Assembly (NCBI GenBank): GCA_965242535.1
Contig: OZ251458.1
Span: 3,224,001-3,288,000, forward strand
Source of the DNA: VXRD01 sp965242535
Lineage (GTDB): Bacteria > Latescibacterota > UBA2968
Length of the DNA stretch: 64,000 nucleotides
Reading direction: 5' to 3'
Position 1 is the stretch's first letter; each line of letters opens with the position of its first letter. Shown piece after piece: positions 24,971-33,943 of the stretch. Made by a program: the position numbers and the translations under genes. Under the pieces are notes generated by a model, which ran no database searches, had not been told where the DNA came from, and saw nothing but the letters and a program-made list of their open reading frames with translations.

Positions 24971-25915
24971 GTGAAAATTTTGATCAACGACCGCTTGGAC
25001 GATCACCACATCGCGCAAATTCGTTCCGCGGTTGGGGATCTCGACCTGGTCACCCCCGCGTCGCAGGACGATGCCCTGGCGGCGATGCCCGAGATCGACA
25101 TCATTTTTGGGGGCATGAGCCGCGAGATGTTCAAACGCGCCGAACGCCTGAAATGGGTGCAAACATGGGGCGCGGGCGTGGATGGGATGATGTATCCCGA
25201 ATTTGTCCACAGCGAGGTCGTCTTGACCAGCGCGAAGGGCACGGTGGGCGTTCACCTGTCCGAACACGCGATGGCGCTGTTGCTCGGATTGACCCGGGGC
25301 ATCGCGCACGCGATCAGAACATCGGATTGGAACGAGCGCATGCCCATTCGCCACGCATCGTGGGAATTGATCGACAAAACCATGGGCATCGTGGGATTGG
25401 GCGGCACCGGGCAACACGTAGCCGTGCGCGCCCATGGGTTTGGCATGAAAATCATCGCCGTGGATCCCGAAGAGATCGACGCGCCCGATTGCGTCTCGGC
25501 TTGCTGGCGCATGGATCGCTTTTACGATCTGTTATCCGCATCCGATGTCGTGGTGGTCTGTTGCCCTTTGACGACGGAAACGCACGGGCTTTTCAATCGC
25601 ATCGCCTTTGCCAAGATGCAGGCGCACGCGCTTTTGATCAATGTCACGCGGGGCAAAATCATGGATGAAAACGCGCTGCTCGCGGCATTGGAAACCGGAC
25701 AGATCGCAGGCGCGGGTCTGGATGTGACGCCCCGAGAGCCTTTGCCCGACGATCATCCCCTGTGGCACATGCCCAATGTCATCATCACGCCGCACACCGC
25801 GGGCGGGTCGCCCAACAGACAAGACCGCACCGTGAACCTGTTTTGCGAGAATTTGCGGCGTTTCAGACAGGGCGAAGAAATGCTCAGTGTGATCGACAAA
25901 CAAAAGGGGTATTGA
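24971..25915 (+). CDS. D-isomer-specific 2-hydroxyacid dehydrogenase
   Basis: The protein has 314 residues, with GGAGG before the ATG. The NAD-binding loop is VGLGGTGQHVAVRAHGFG and its downstream acidic residue is in IIAVDPEE. The catalytic Arg is in LINVTRGKIMDE, the Glu in LDVTPREPLP and the His in IITPHTAGGS. The N-terminal domain begins KILINDRLDDHHI. It should reduce a 2-keto acid or oxidise the matching 2-hydroxy acid using NAD(H). The exact substrate is not readable; glyoxylate or hydroxypyruvate-like acids are common for this subgroup. Confidence 0.92.
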   Translation: MKILINDRLDDHHIAQIRSAVGDLDLVTPASQDDALAAMPEIDIIFGGMSREMFKRAERLKWVQTWGAGVDGMMYPEFVHSEVVLTSAKGTVGVHLSEHAMALLLGLTRGIAHAIRTSDWNERMPIRHASWELIDKTMGIVGLGGTGQHVAVRAHGFGMKIIAVDPEEIDAPDCVSACWRMDRFYDLLSASDVVVVCCPLTTETHGLFNRIAFAKMQAHALLINVTRGKIMDENALLAALETGQIAGAGLDVTPREPLPDDHPLWHMPNVIITPHTAGGSPNRQDRTVNLFCENLRRFRQGEEMLSVIDKQKGY

Positions 25916-25956
25916 TCCGCCGACCGTCCGCCGCGCCACACCGGGGAATGCCCGCT

Positions 25957-26387
25957 ATGACCATCGACACGACCTACCTCAACCGGTGCATCCAAACCCT
26001 GATCGTTGCGTTTGAGGCGATACAGCAACGGGATTCGGACGAGATCATCTACGACATCTACCGCGCGGCTTGCGTCAAGGAATTTGAAATCGTCCTGGAG
26101 CAGTGCGGCAACCTGCTGAAAAAACGGTTGCGGCCGTATTTTGCCTCCAACCGTCAGGCCGACCGCCTCAACTTCAGAGACGTTTTTCGGTATGCCGCCA
26201 AGCACGGGTTGATCGCCACCGACAGTTGCGAACGCTGGCTGGAATGGAATACCGCGACCGTCGCAACGAAACCGCACAGCAAACGCTGGAATTGTTGCCC
26301 AAATTCATCGCCGACGCCAAAGCACTTGCAAATATCATCGGAGCGGATTATGGGGACGGATCGGTTGAACATGTCGCCGAGGCATAG
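25957..26387 (+). pseudogene. HEPN-type nucleotidyltransferase-partner protein, frameshifted and internally deleted
   Basis: The first frame (TIDTTYLNRCIQTLIVAFEA to CERWLE) continues in another frame as YRDRRNETAQQTLELLPKF and ADYGDGSVEHV. Together they match the NTase substrate-binding HEPN family (PF08780), about 140 residues. In relatives RNETAH is followed by a short H-x-Y stretch before the LELLPKF helix; here the His and roughly eight residues are missing. The catalytic R-x4-H ribonuclease motif of HEPN toxins is therefore lost. The 3' end overlaps the MNT gene. Confidence 0.75.
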
Positions 26388-26676
26388 AAAGCAGATCGAG
26401 AGCCTGTTGCGCGAACTCCTGCCCGGCATCGCGGCGTGGGCCTACGGCAGTCGGGTCAATGGCAACAGCCATCCGGGCAGCGATCTCGATTTGGTCTTGC
26501 GTAGCCCAACCCTCGAGCCCATTCCCCGCGATCGACTGATGGCCTTCAAAGAGGCGTTCACCGCATCGACCATCCCATTTTTGATGGACGCACGCGACTG
26601 GGCGAGGCTGCCCGAAAGCTTTCATCGAGAGATCGAGCGCGAATACGTGGTTTTGCAACGGGGAATGGATCGATAG
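26371..26676 (+). CDS. MNT-type minimal nucleotidyltransferase
   Basis: The protein has 101 residues. The signature AWAYGSRVNGNSHPGSDLDL (GSx10DxD) gives the metal-binding Asp pair and the nucleotide loop. A third acidic residue occurs in PFLMDARDW. MNT proteins act as antitoxins that AMPylate the HEPN ribonuclease toxin. The start codon lies within the 3' end of the HEPN remnant (17-bp overlap), the normal coupled arrangement. Because the HEPN gene is broken, this antitoxin is probably a relic, though its own frame is intact. Confidence 0.88.
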   Translation: MSPRHRKQIESLLRELLPGIAAWAYGSRVNGNSHPGSDLDLVLRSPTLEPIPRDRLMAFKEAFTASTIPFLMDARDWARLPESFHREIEREYVVLQRGMDR

Positions 26677-26689
26677 CTAAATTTTTTTC

Positions 26690-26827
26690 TTGACACGATA
26701 TCCAAAACATAACGATATTTACCGCTCAAATGATGGTCTCGGGCAAAGGGTGACCCGAGGTCATGTGCCCTTCTCCCAAGTAGGAATCCCTGTGTTGGGG
26801 TCACCGAATCGGGAGAAGGGCGTTTTT
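26690..26827 (+). ncRNA. Candidate structured RNA with promoter and terminator hairpin
   Basis: TTGACA (26690-26695) and GATATT (26714-26719) are 18 bp apart and form a good promoter. Downstream come CTCGGG/CCCGAG (26738-26759), a compact hairpin, and GCCCTTCTCCC/GGGAGAAGGGC (26767-26821), an 11-bp stem followed by GTTTTT. The loop of the second stem contains GGTCACC, complementary to GGTGACC in the first hairpin, so two alternative folds are possible. No open frame uses this leader; an IS remnant starts 10 bp later. It could be a small RNA or an orphaned riboswitch. I do not recognise a known class. Confidence 0.45.
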
Positions 26828-26837
26828 ATGGCGGTCC

Positions 26838-27412
26838 CATACTACGCGACAAAACTAAGAATTGGGCAAAAACCGCGCTTCTTTTAGCATTTTCAGACCG
26901 CGTTGGAACGTGCAAGCGTGGTCTTGGATATTCAAAAGGACATCTTGCAGATGATCGAGTCCATATCGAAAGAGACTTTTCTCTTTCCCACCATGGTTTT
27001 TTATTTTTCGCAGGGTGTGGTGAGCACGCGCTTCGCCAATGAGATGGGCCCAACACACGGCTAAGGTCAACAGTGCGATCAATTTTTTAATGCGGTCTTC
27101 TTCGGTGAGATAGGTCTGTTCGAGATCAAAGCCTCGGCGTTTGAGATTGGCGAAGAGGACTTCGATGCCCCATCGTTTTTTGTAGGTCAAGAGTGCGTCA
27201 ATGCCCGGTGTGTTGTTGCCGATCATCACCCAGTCCTCCGGGCATTGGATCGCCGATAAAGAGAGCGACTGTCCATAGACGCGCCCGGGTTTTGGCAAGG
27301 TCGTTTGTTGATTCAAGGTCAGGTTGGCGAATCGTTTTTTCAATGGGATCGCGTTTTGTCCCGTTTCGAGGATCGCGTTTTCTTTCAGGCGAATGACAAG
27401 TTGTGTAGTATG
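26838..27412 (-). mobile_element. Internally deleted IS4-family element
   Basis: The outer end CATACTACGCGACAAAA (from 26838) is identical to the end of the complete element at 49177-50372. The other end is CATACTACACAAC on the minus strand, finishing at 27412, and keeps eight terminal bases plus partial similarity. Between them lies only the 3' half of the transposase gene, so about 620 bp have been lost. No clear target duplication is visible. Confidence 0.75.
26855..27399 (-). pseudogene. IS4-family transposase, C-terminal half only
   Basis: The remaining frame begins at VIRLKENAILETGQNAIPLK and continues to the stop at 26855. It retains the YKKRWGIEVLFANLK signature, with the catalytic Glu of the Y-R-E-K motif. 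The two upstream catalytic Asp residues, present in the complete copy at 49279-50355, are missing. It is clearly similar to that copy but not identical, so this is an older insertion and inactive by itself. Confidence 0.85.
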
Positions 27413-27474
27413 GTCGTGCAGTATGTATTTTTTTATCAAATATTCTGGTCTCTCTGAATTTGGAGGCTCGTCCG

Positions 27475-29055
27475 ATGACCGAACGACAAACCCATTCAAA
27501 TAGCCCGACGACCAAGCGCAAACTGCCCATCGGCATCCAGACTTTTCGCAAGATGAGAGAGGAAAACTGCTACTACGTCGATAAGACCGCCTACATGCGG
27601 CAACTGGTGGATGAGGGCAGCCATTTCTTTTTGTCTCGCCCGCGTCGCTTTGGCAAGAGTCTGTTCCTCGACACATTGAAGGAATTGTTCGAGGGCAACG
27701 AACCGCTGTTTGAGGGACTCGACATCCACGATCATTGGGATTGGTCGGTTCGCTATCCGGTGGTGCGCCTGAGTTTTGGCAGTGGCAACTTTAAGGAGCC
27801 TGGCTATCTGCAAGCGAATGTGATGGCGCAACTGGACGAGGTAGAACGGTGGGCAGACGCGAAGTCCGAGTACGCGACTGTCCCCGAGCGTTTTGCCTTT
27901 CTGATCCGGGCCTTGCACGAGCGGGCGGGACAGCGGGTTGTGGTGTTGGTCGACGAATACGACAAGCCGATTTTAGACGCGCTCGAGGTGCCGGACATCG
28001 CGCGCGCCAACCGCGAGTTTCTGCGCGGATTGTACGCCACGATCAAGGACAGCGACGCGCACATCGCGTTTGTATTTCTCACCGGGGTGAGCAAGTTCTC
28101 CAAGGTCAGCCTCTTCTCTGGCCTCAACAATCTCAAGGACATCACGTTGGATGCGCGCTACTCGGCCATCTGCGGCTATACAGACGCGGACTTAGATACG
28201 GTATTCGCGCCCGAACTCCCCAGTTTGGATCGGGACGAAATCCGTCGCTGGTACAACGGCTATAGCTGGCTTGGGGAGGACAAGGTCTATAACCCGTTCG
28301 ACATCCTCCTGCTCTTTGACAGGCGTCGGTTCGGTGCCTACTGGTTCGAGACGGGCACGCCGACGTTCCTGATCGAGACGCTGATCTCGCGCGGGGTCAA
28401 TGCCTTGAGTCTGGACGACATGCTGGGTAGCGACGAGTTGCTGTCGGCCTTCGATGTCGATCACATTGCCACCGAAGCGTTGTTGTTTCAAACCGGCTAT
28501 CTGACCATCCACCAGACCGAACTGCGCGGCAACAGGACCTACTACCGCTTGGGCTATCCGAACCAAGAAGTGCGCCAAAGCCTGAACGAGAGTTTGCTGA
28601 ATCGCCTGACGAAAAGTCCTGCCCAACAAGTGGAGTACAGCGCCCGTCTATACGACCTGTTGCTGGTCAACGACTTCGTCGGTCTAGAGGATTTGTTCAA
28701 GGCATTCTTCGCCAGCATCCCCTACCAGTGGCACACCAAAAACGACATCGCCGACTACGAAGGCTACTACGCCAGCGTGTTCTATTCCTATTTCGCATCG
28801 GTGGGATTGGACATCACTGTAGAGGACAGTAGCAGCTACGGGCGTTTGGACATGGCGGTGTGCTTCAACGACAACATCTACTTGTTCGAGTTCAAAGTGG
28901 TCGAATCGGCGCCCGAGGGGGCCGCGATGGCGCAACTGAAAGAGAAATGCTATGCGGACAAGTACCGCGCCTTGGGACAGCCGATTCATCTCGTCGCCAT
29001 CGCGTTCAGCCGCGAGACCCGCAATGTGGTGGGATTCGAGGTTGCCCTCGCATAA
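27475..29055 (+). CDS. AAA-ATPase-like / PD-(D/E)XK nuclease-fold protein (DUF1703 type)
   Basis: The protein has 526 residues from the ATG at 27475, preceded by GGAGG. The N-terminal AAA-ATPase_like domain (PF09820 pattern) has YVDKTAYMRQL and SRPRRFGKSLFLDTLKELF, the Walker A variant, then VVVLVDEYDKPI as Walker B. The C-terminus has SSYGRLDMAVCFNDNIYLFE followed by FKV, the D-x(n)-E-x-K nuclease pattern (PDDEXK_9). These proteins are common in Bacteroidetes and environmental phyla and are suspected of mobile-element or defence roles; no function is proven. It starts 63 bp beyond the IS remnant. Confidence 0.88.
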   Translation: MTERQTHSNSPTTKRKLPIGIQTFRKMREENCYYVDKTAYMRQLVDEGSHFFLSRPRRFGKSLFLDTLKELFEGNEPLFEGLDIHDHWDWSVRYPVVRLSFGSGNFKEPGYLQANVMAQLDEVERWADAKSEYATVPERFAFLIRALHERAGQRVVVLVDEYDKPILDALEVPDIARANREFLRGLYATIKDSDAHIAFVFLTGVSKFSKVSLFSGLNNLKDITLDARYSAICGYTDADLDTVFAPELPSLDRDEIRRWYNGYSWLGEDKVYNPFDILLLFDRRRFGAYWFETGTPTFLIETLISRGVNALSLDDMLGSDELLSAFDVDHIATEALLFQTGYLTIHQTELRGNRTYYRLGYPNQEVRQSLNESLLNRLTKSPAQQVEYSARLYDLLLVNDFVGLEDLFKAFFASIPYQWHTKNDIADYEGYYASVFYSYFASVGLDITVEDSSSYGRLDMAVCFNDNIYLFEFKVVESAPEGAAMAQLKEKCYADKYRALGQPIHLVAIAFSRETRNVVGFEVALA

Positions 29056-29165
29056 GGCGGAGAAATGGCCTATCGAGTCAACGGATACGAGGATGGGCAC
29101 GGCGCCGTGACTCGTTGAGTCGGGCGAGAACGGATCGCTGACCACCCGCTTGAAAGGAACGCACC

Positions 29166-30128
29166 TTGGCAAAATTCAACGTCCTGCTCTTTGAACCCGT
29201 CCATCCATGCGGGCAAAATCACCTCCGCGAAAACGACTGCGAGATCATCTGGGCGAAGGGATTTGAACCCGATCAAATCATCGCCTCGGTCAAAGATGCC
29301 GATGGCATTCTCGCACGCGCTCGGGGCATCATCGACGGATCGGTCATGGATCGCGCGCCGCGCCTCAAAGTCATCGGGCGACACGGCATTGGGGTCGACA
29401 ACATCGACATCGACGCGGCGACCCAACGCGGGATTTACGTGGTCAACACGCCTAGCGCGCCGGTCGAGGCGGTCGCCGAATACATAGCGATGGCGTTTAT
29501 CGCCCTGCCGCGCAAAATCGCCCGTGCCGATGCCGCGACCCGCTCGGGCGACTGGGCATTTCGAGACCGCGTCCACGCGCCCGAATTGCTCGGCAAGACC
29601 CTGGGCATCGTCGGGTTTGGGCGCATTGGCCGCCGCCTCGCGGAAATTTGTGCCCTCGGCTTTGGCATGGCGGTCATCTACGCCGATGAATTTCCCGCGT
29701 CGCCAGAAGAAGAACGCCGCCTGAACGCGCGCCGCGTTTCACTCGACAATCTCCTGTCCACCGCCGACTACATCAGCCTGAACGTGCCCCTCCTCGACAG
29801 CACGCACCACCTCATCAATGCCGAGACCCTCGCCCGCATGCGCCCCCACGCCATTTTGGCAAATTGCAGCCGCGGGCCGGTCGTGGATGAAAACGCACTC
29901 GCAACCGCGCTGAAAAACGACCGCCTCGGCGGCGCGATCATCGACGTTTTTGAACGCGAACCCGCAACGCGCGACAATCCCCTGCTGGCACTCGACAATG
30001 TGCTCCTGTCGCCCCACTATTCCGGGCACTCGGACGAATCGATCCAAAAAATGGCGATGGTCGCCTCGGATATCGCGCGCGTGCTCAACGGGCAAAAACC
30101 GGCGTTTCCCGTCAACGGCCCGTTCTGA
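29166..30128 (+). CDS. D-3-phosphoglycerate-dehydrogenase-like hydroxyacid dehydrogenase
   Basis: The protein has 320 residues and begins with TTG at 29166; GAAAGGAACG lies at the right distance and no ATG is suitable. The coenzyme loop is GIVGFGRIGRRLAEIC. The catalytic residues fall in LANCSRGPVVDE (Arg), IDVFEREPATRDNPLL (Glu) and LLSPHYSGHSDE (His). LKVIGRHGIGVDNIDI is the PGDH-type substrate segment. There is no ACT domain, so it is not a full SerA. It may oxidise another hydroxyacid in the surrounding catabolic genes. The next gene, an MBL hydrolase, begins 50 bp downstream. Confidence 0.9.
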   Translation: MAKFNVLLFEPVHPCGQNHLRENDCEIIWAKGFEPDQIIASVKDADGILARARGIIDGSVMDRAPRLKVIGRHGIGVDNIDIDAATQRGIYVVNTPSAPVEAVAEYIAMAFIALPRKIARADAATRSGDWAFRDRVHAPELLGKTLGIVGFGRIGRRLAEICALGFGMAVIYADEFPASPEEERRLNARRVSLDNLLSTADYISLNVPLLDSTHHLINAETLARMRPHAILANCSRGPVVDENALATALKNDRLGGAIIDVFEREPATRDNPLLALDNVLLSPHYSGHSDESIQKMAMVASDIARVLNGQKPAFPVNGPF

Positions 30129-30178
30129 TTTTCCGTGGCAAATCAAAAAACCTCCAAACCATTGCGAAGGAGTTGGCG

Positions 30179-30994
30179 ATGCGATACATTATGCTCGGCA
30201 GTGGCGCGGTGCGAGACAATCCAAACCGCGGCGGGCCGTCGCAACTGTTGCAAATCGGCGGCGAGAACTGGATGTTCGACTGTGGCAGGTCCGCGTGTAC
30301 GAATCTGGCGCGGGCAGGCGTGCCTTGCGAAGAGGTGGATCGGCTGTTTTTGACGCACCTGCATTTCGATCACATCGTCGACGTGCCCTATCTCGTGTTC
30401 GTGGGGTGGGTGAAAGTGCGCGCCAAGCCCTTGCGGATTTACGGGCCCGTGGGGACAAAGCACTTCGTCTCGCATGTGATTCGCCCGCCCTTTGAGCAGG
30501 ATATTCAAAGCCGCATTGGGCACGGGAAAGACGATGGGGCGTTGGATCCAGAGGTGATCGAGATCGCCGACAAAGGCGAATTTTTAACCGCAGATGATTT
30601 CCGCCTCTCCGCGACGTTCACGGATCACGGCAACATTCCCACGCTGGCGTACCGAGTCGATACCCGCGATCGCCGCGTCGTGATCGCAGGAGACGGAACG
30701 CCCGATGCGAATTTTCCCGCGTTCTGCCGAGATGCGGATTTGCTGTCTGTCGAATGTTCGGGCACGGCTGAATTTTTGGCGACCCAACCCTGGGGATCGT
30801 GGCATATCACGCCGCCGGAAATCGCAGCTATCGCAACCGAGGCCCGCGCCAAATGCGTGCTGATCAAGCATCTGGTGATCGAAGATATCACCGGCGATTT
30901 AGAAGCCGCGTACCGAATGGGCGAGCAGATCCGAAAGGGATTCGCTGGCGAGGTCATCGTGGGCGAAGACGGGTTGGTCGTCGAGATGGGATGA
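30179..30994 (+). CDS. MBL-fold metallo-hydrolase (RNase Z-like)
   Basis: The protein has 271 residues from the ATG at 30179 with GAAGGAG. The zinc site is FLTHLHFDHIVDVPYL (HxHxDH). Later ligands are in SATFTDHGN, VVIAGDGTPD (Asp) and LIKHLVI (His). MLGSGAVRDNPNRGG at the start is the usual first strand of the RNase Z/arylsulfatase-like group. It lacks the tRNA exosite of true RNase Z, so a small-molecule ester or phosphodiester substrate is likelier. It precedes proS in the same direction. Confidence 0.87.
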   Translation: MRYIMLGSGAVRDNPNRGGPSQLLQIGGENWMFDCGRSACTNLARAGVPCEEVDRLFLTHLHFDHIVDVPYLVFVGWVKVRAKPLRIYGPVGTKHFVSHVIRPPFEQDIQSRIGHGKDDGALDPEVIEIADKGEFLTADDFRLSATFTDHGNIPTLAYRVDTRDRRVVIAGDGTPDANFPAFCRDADLLSVECSGTAEFLATQPWGSWHITPPEIAAIATEARAKCVLIKHLVIEDITGDLEAAYRMGEQIRKGFAGEVIVGEDGLVVEMG

Positions 30995-31025
30995 GCGCGG
31001 GGAAACCATTTAAGCGAGGTGTGAC

Positions 31026-32750
31026 ATGCGGTATTCTCAGTTGTTGACACAAACACTGCGCGAGGTGCCCGCCGATGCAGACGCGATCAGCCATCGGTTG
31101 GCATTGCGCGCCGGATTGATTCGGCCTTTGGCCGCGGGCATATTCAGCTATTTGCCGCTGGGCTTGCGCGTGAAGCACAAGATCGAACGCATTTTGCGCG
31201 AGGAAATGGAACGGGCCGATTGCTTTGAAATTTCCATGCCCGTGGTGCAACCCGCGGAAATTTGGCGCGAGAGCGGGCGGTGGGACGACGTGGGGCCGGA
31301 AATGATGCGGATGAAGGACCGCGGCGACCGCGACATGTGTTTGGCGATGACGCACGAGGAAGTGGTCACGGAGTTGGCGCGCCACATCGCGCACAGCTAT
31401 CGCCAACTGCCGTTGAGTGTCTTTCAGATTCAGACCAAGTTCCGAGACGAACCGCGCAGCCGAGGCGGCTTGATTCGGGTGCGCGAATTTACGATGAAAG
31501 ACGGGTACAGCTTTCACATCGATCAGGCGGGTTTAGACGCCTATTACCCGCGCATGTACGGAGCGTATCAGCGGGTATTTGAGCGCGCGGGATTGGGCGA
31601 ACAGGTCCTTGTGGTCGAAAGCGATCCGGGCATGATGGGCGGCACTGAAGCGCACGAATTTATGTACCTCAACGCGGGCGGCGAAGATACCCTGCTCATG
31701 TGCGCGAAGTGCGGCTACAACGCCAATCGGCAAGTGGCGACGCATCGGCGGGAAGCGATAAAAGCCGAAAGCGCGAAGCCGCTCGAGAAAGTGGCGACGC
31801 CCAACTGCAAGACCATCGAAGACGTGGCATCGTTTTTGAATGTGCCACAGCACGAGACCGCCAAAGCCGTGTTTTTTGTGGGGACTATCGCGGGCGAGGA
31901 AAAGTTCATTTTTGCACTGGTGCGCGGCGATAGCGAATTGAACGAGACCAAGTTGACCAACGCCGTCAAAGCGCAGACCTTGCGCCCGGCAACGGATGCG
32001 GAGATCGTCGCGGCCGACGCCGTGCCGGGCTATGCGTCGCCCATGGCCGTGACAGACGCGCTCGTGGTGGTGGACGAGGCCATCGCACGGGGCGCGAATT
32101 TCGTATCGGGCGCGAATGAGGACGGCTACCACTGCTTGAACGTCAATGCGGGCCGGGATTTTGAGGCGGATATCGTCGCAGACCTCGTCGCGGTGGAACG
32201 GGGCATGCCCTGCCCGAAATGCGGCACGCCACTCGACAGCACGCGCGGCATCGAGGTGGGTAATATCTTCAAACTCGGCACGAAGTACAGCGACAGCATG
32301 GGCGCGACCGTGCTCGATGAAACCGGCAAAGCGCGTCCCCTGGTGATGGGGTGTTACGGCATTGGCGTGGGCAGGTTGCTCGCGTGTATTATCGAAGCCC
32401 ATCACGACGACCACGGCATTGTCTGGCCCATGTCCGTCGCGCCGTTTGACGTGGAGATCGTGGTGCTCACGGGCCGCAAGCCCGCGGGCGAATTAAAAGC
32501 CGCGGAGAAATTGTATGGGGAACTCATCGCCGCCGGGCTAGAGGTGTTGCTCGACGACCGCGATGAACGCGCGGGGGTCAAGTTCAACGACGCGGACCTG
32601 ATCGGCATTCCCATTCGGCTAACCGTAGGCTCGCGCGGCCTGAGCAAGGGCCAAGTGGAACTCAAGTTGCGCCATGCCGATGACCGCGTGGACGTGGCTT
32701 TGGATCAGGTGGTAGAACGGGTGCGAGCGGAGAAAGCTGAATTGAGGTGA
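31026..32750 (+). CDS. proS: Prolyl-tRNA synthetase, bacterial type with editing domain
   Basis: The protein has 574 residues, as expected for bacterial ProRS. Class II motif 2 is in TKFRDEPRSRGGLIRVREF and motif 3 in MGCYGIGVGRLLACIIE. MSQ-type start MRYSQLLTQTLREVPADA is typical. Between motifs 2 and 3 lies the INS editing domain (about 235-390, with VASFLNVPQHETAKAVFFVG), which clears Ala-tRNA(Pro). The C-terminal anticodon-binding domain begins near FDVEIVVLTGRKPAGE. It is an essential housekeeping enzyme charging proline to tRNA. Immediately downstream are G-rich tracts and REP-like palindromes. Confidence 0.98.
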   Translation: MRYSQLLTQTLREVPADADAISHRLALRAGLIRPLAAGIFSYLPLGLRVKHKIERILREEMERADCFEISMPVVQPAEIWRESGRWDDVGPEMMRMKDRGDRDMCLAMTHEEVVTELARHIAHSYRQLPLSVFQIQTKFRDEPRSRGGLIRVREFTMKDGYSFHIDQAGLDAYYPRMYGAYQRVFERAGLGEQVLVVESDPGMMGGTEAHEFMYLNAGGEDTLLMCAKCGYNANRQVATHRREAIKAESAKPLEKVATPNCKTIEDVASFLNVPQHETAKAVFFVGTIAGEEKFIFALVRGDSELNETKLTNAVKAQTLRPATDAEIVAADAVPGYASPMAVTDALVVVDEAIARGANFVSGANEDGYHCLNVNAGRDFEADIVADLVAVERGMPCPKCGTPLDSTRGIEVGNIFKLGTKYSDSMGATVLDETGKARPLVMGCYGIGVGRLLACIIEAHHDDHGIVWPMSVAPFDVEIVVLTGRKPAGELKAAEKLYGELIAAGLEVLLDDRDERAGVKFNDADLIGIPIRLTVGSRGLSKGQVELKLRHADDRVDVALDQVVERVRAEKAELR

Positions 32751-33031
32751 GGCGGGGAGACGGGAGACGGGAGAGGGAAGAGGGGGTTAGCCACGAGCGG
32801 GGTACAACTGGCACCGCCAGTTCAAAGGCACAAAAGGCACAAAAACACAAAAAGGCGGGGAGACGGGAGACGAGAGACGCAATCGCAATTGTAGGGACAG
32901 GCCCCCGTGCCTGTCCGAAGATACAAGAGGGGAGACGGAAGAGGGGAGACGGGAGAGGCAATCGCAATTGTAGGGACAGGCCCCCGTGCCTGTCCGAAGA
33001 TACAAGAGGGAATCGAGAAAGCGGAGTGACG
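32751..33031. repeat. G-rich tracts, 28-bp hairpin insert and two REP-like palindromes
   Basis: Directly after proS comes GGCGGGGAGACGGGAGAC, then a copy of the 28-bp hairpin insert (GAGCGGGGTACAACTGGC, 32795-32823). REP-like palindromes follow at 32891-32920 and 32970-32999, again 79 bp apart and each preceded by GGGAGAC tracts and GCAATCGCAATTG. No gene is supported. Confidence 0.75.
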
Positions 33032-33931
33032 ATGGCTACTACCAAATCCACGTCTAAGTACGGGACGAGTGCGACAGCGACCCTCGCGGCCGGCATCCGC
33101 GCCCATCATTGGCAGTGGAACGACGCTCCGATCTTGGCCGACGATTGCGCGGTTGATATGGTGTCATCTTTCTGGCGTTTCATCGTAAAAAATAAACCGC
33201 TCAACTGGCTCGTGGTTCACAAACTGCTCGGCGCGTTTCACCCCATCCACACCGAGATCATCTTGCGGACGCGCTATGCCGAAGACCATCTGCTGTCGGC
33301 AATAGCCGAAGGCATCGGCCAATATGTGATCCTGGGTGCCGGGCTCGATACGTTCTCTCTGCGCCACAAAGCACTCGCGGAGTGCGTGCGGATATTCGAA
33401 TTGGACCATCCCGCGACCCAAGCGATGAAACGAGAGCGCGTGAGCCGCGCCAATGGGAGCATCCCACCCAATTTGGTGTTCGTCCCCATTGACTTTGAGA
33501 CGGATCACCTGAACGACGTCCTTGCCCATGCGGGTTTCAATCCGCAACAACCCGCCTTTTTTTCCTGGCTTGGGACGACGTATTACCTCACAAAGGACGC
33601 GATCCGAGAAACTCTCGCCTGTATTGCAGACGTCGCCGCGCCGAGCAGCCGCCTCGTTTTTGATTACAAACTCCCCAAACACCTCATCCCAGAACGCGGC
33701 TTGCCCCTCGCCGACAAGTTGGACCGCTTCGTGGCTCGCCTCGGCGAACCCATGGTATCCGAGTTCACGCCCGAGGAATTAAATGGCGAGCTGGCGCGCA
33801 TCGGCTTCGTGGAAATAGAAACCCTCCCAGCCGAAGCGCAACAGCACCGCTATCTGCAAAACAGACCCGACGTGGTCGAGCCTGCGCCGAATTTTTCCTT
33901 CGCGCTGTTCGGCGTGCCAAGCGCGCGTTGA
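33032..33931 (+). CDS. Class I SAM-dependent methyltransferase (PF04072, PpmP/LCMT-like)
   Basis: The protein has 299 residues from the ATG at 33032; the longer frame upstream is repeat DNA. The methyl-donor loop is YVILGAGLDTFSLRH and the acidic end of strand 2 is IFELDHPATQAMKRE. FFSWLGTTYYLTKDAI is the typical substrate-side motif of the actinobacterial-style putative SAM methyltransferases (TIGR00027-like). These proteins resemble leucine carboxyl methyltransferases and O-methyltransferases of polyketide or other small molecules. The substrate is unknown. Confidence 0.87.
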   Translation: MATTKSTSKYGTSATATLAAGIRAHHWQWNDAPILADDCAVDMVSSFWRFIVKNKPLNWLVVHKLLGAFHPIHTEIILRTRYAEDHLLSAIAEGIGQYVILGAGLDTFSLRHKALAECVRIFELDHPATQAMKRERVSRANGSIPPNLVFVPIDFETDHLNDVLAHAGFNPQQPAFFSWLGTTYYLTKDAIRETLACIADVAAPSSRLVFDYKLPKHLIPERGLPLADKLDRFVARLGEPMVSEFTPEELNGELARIGFVEIETLPAEAQQHRYLQNRPDVVEPAPNFSFALFGVPSAR

Positions 33932-33943
33932 GGAAATGACAAC

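Noticed and set aside
32747..33031. N-terminal extension of the methyltransferase at 33032
   Set aside because: The open frame translates G-rich tracts and REP-like palindromes. The methyltransferase family begins at about the ATG at 33032.
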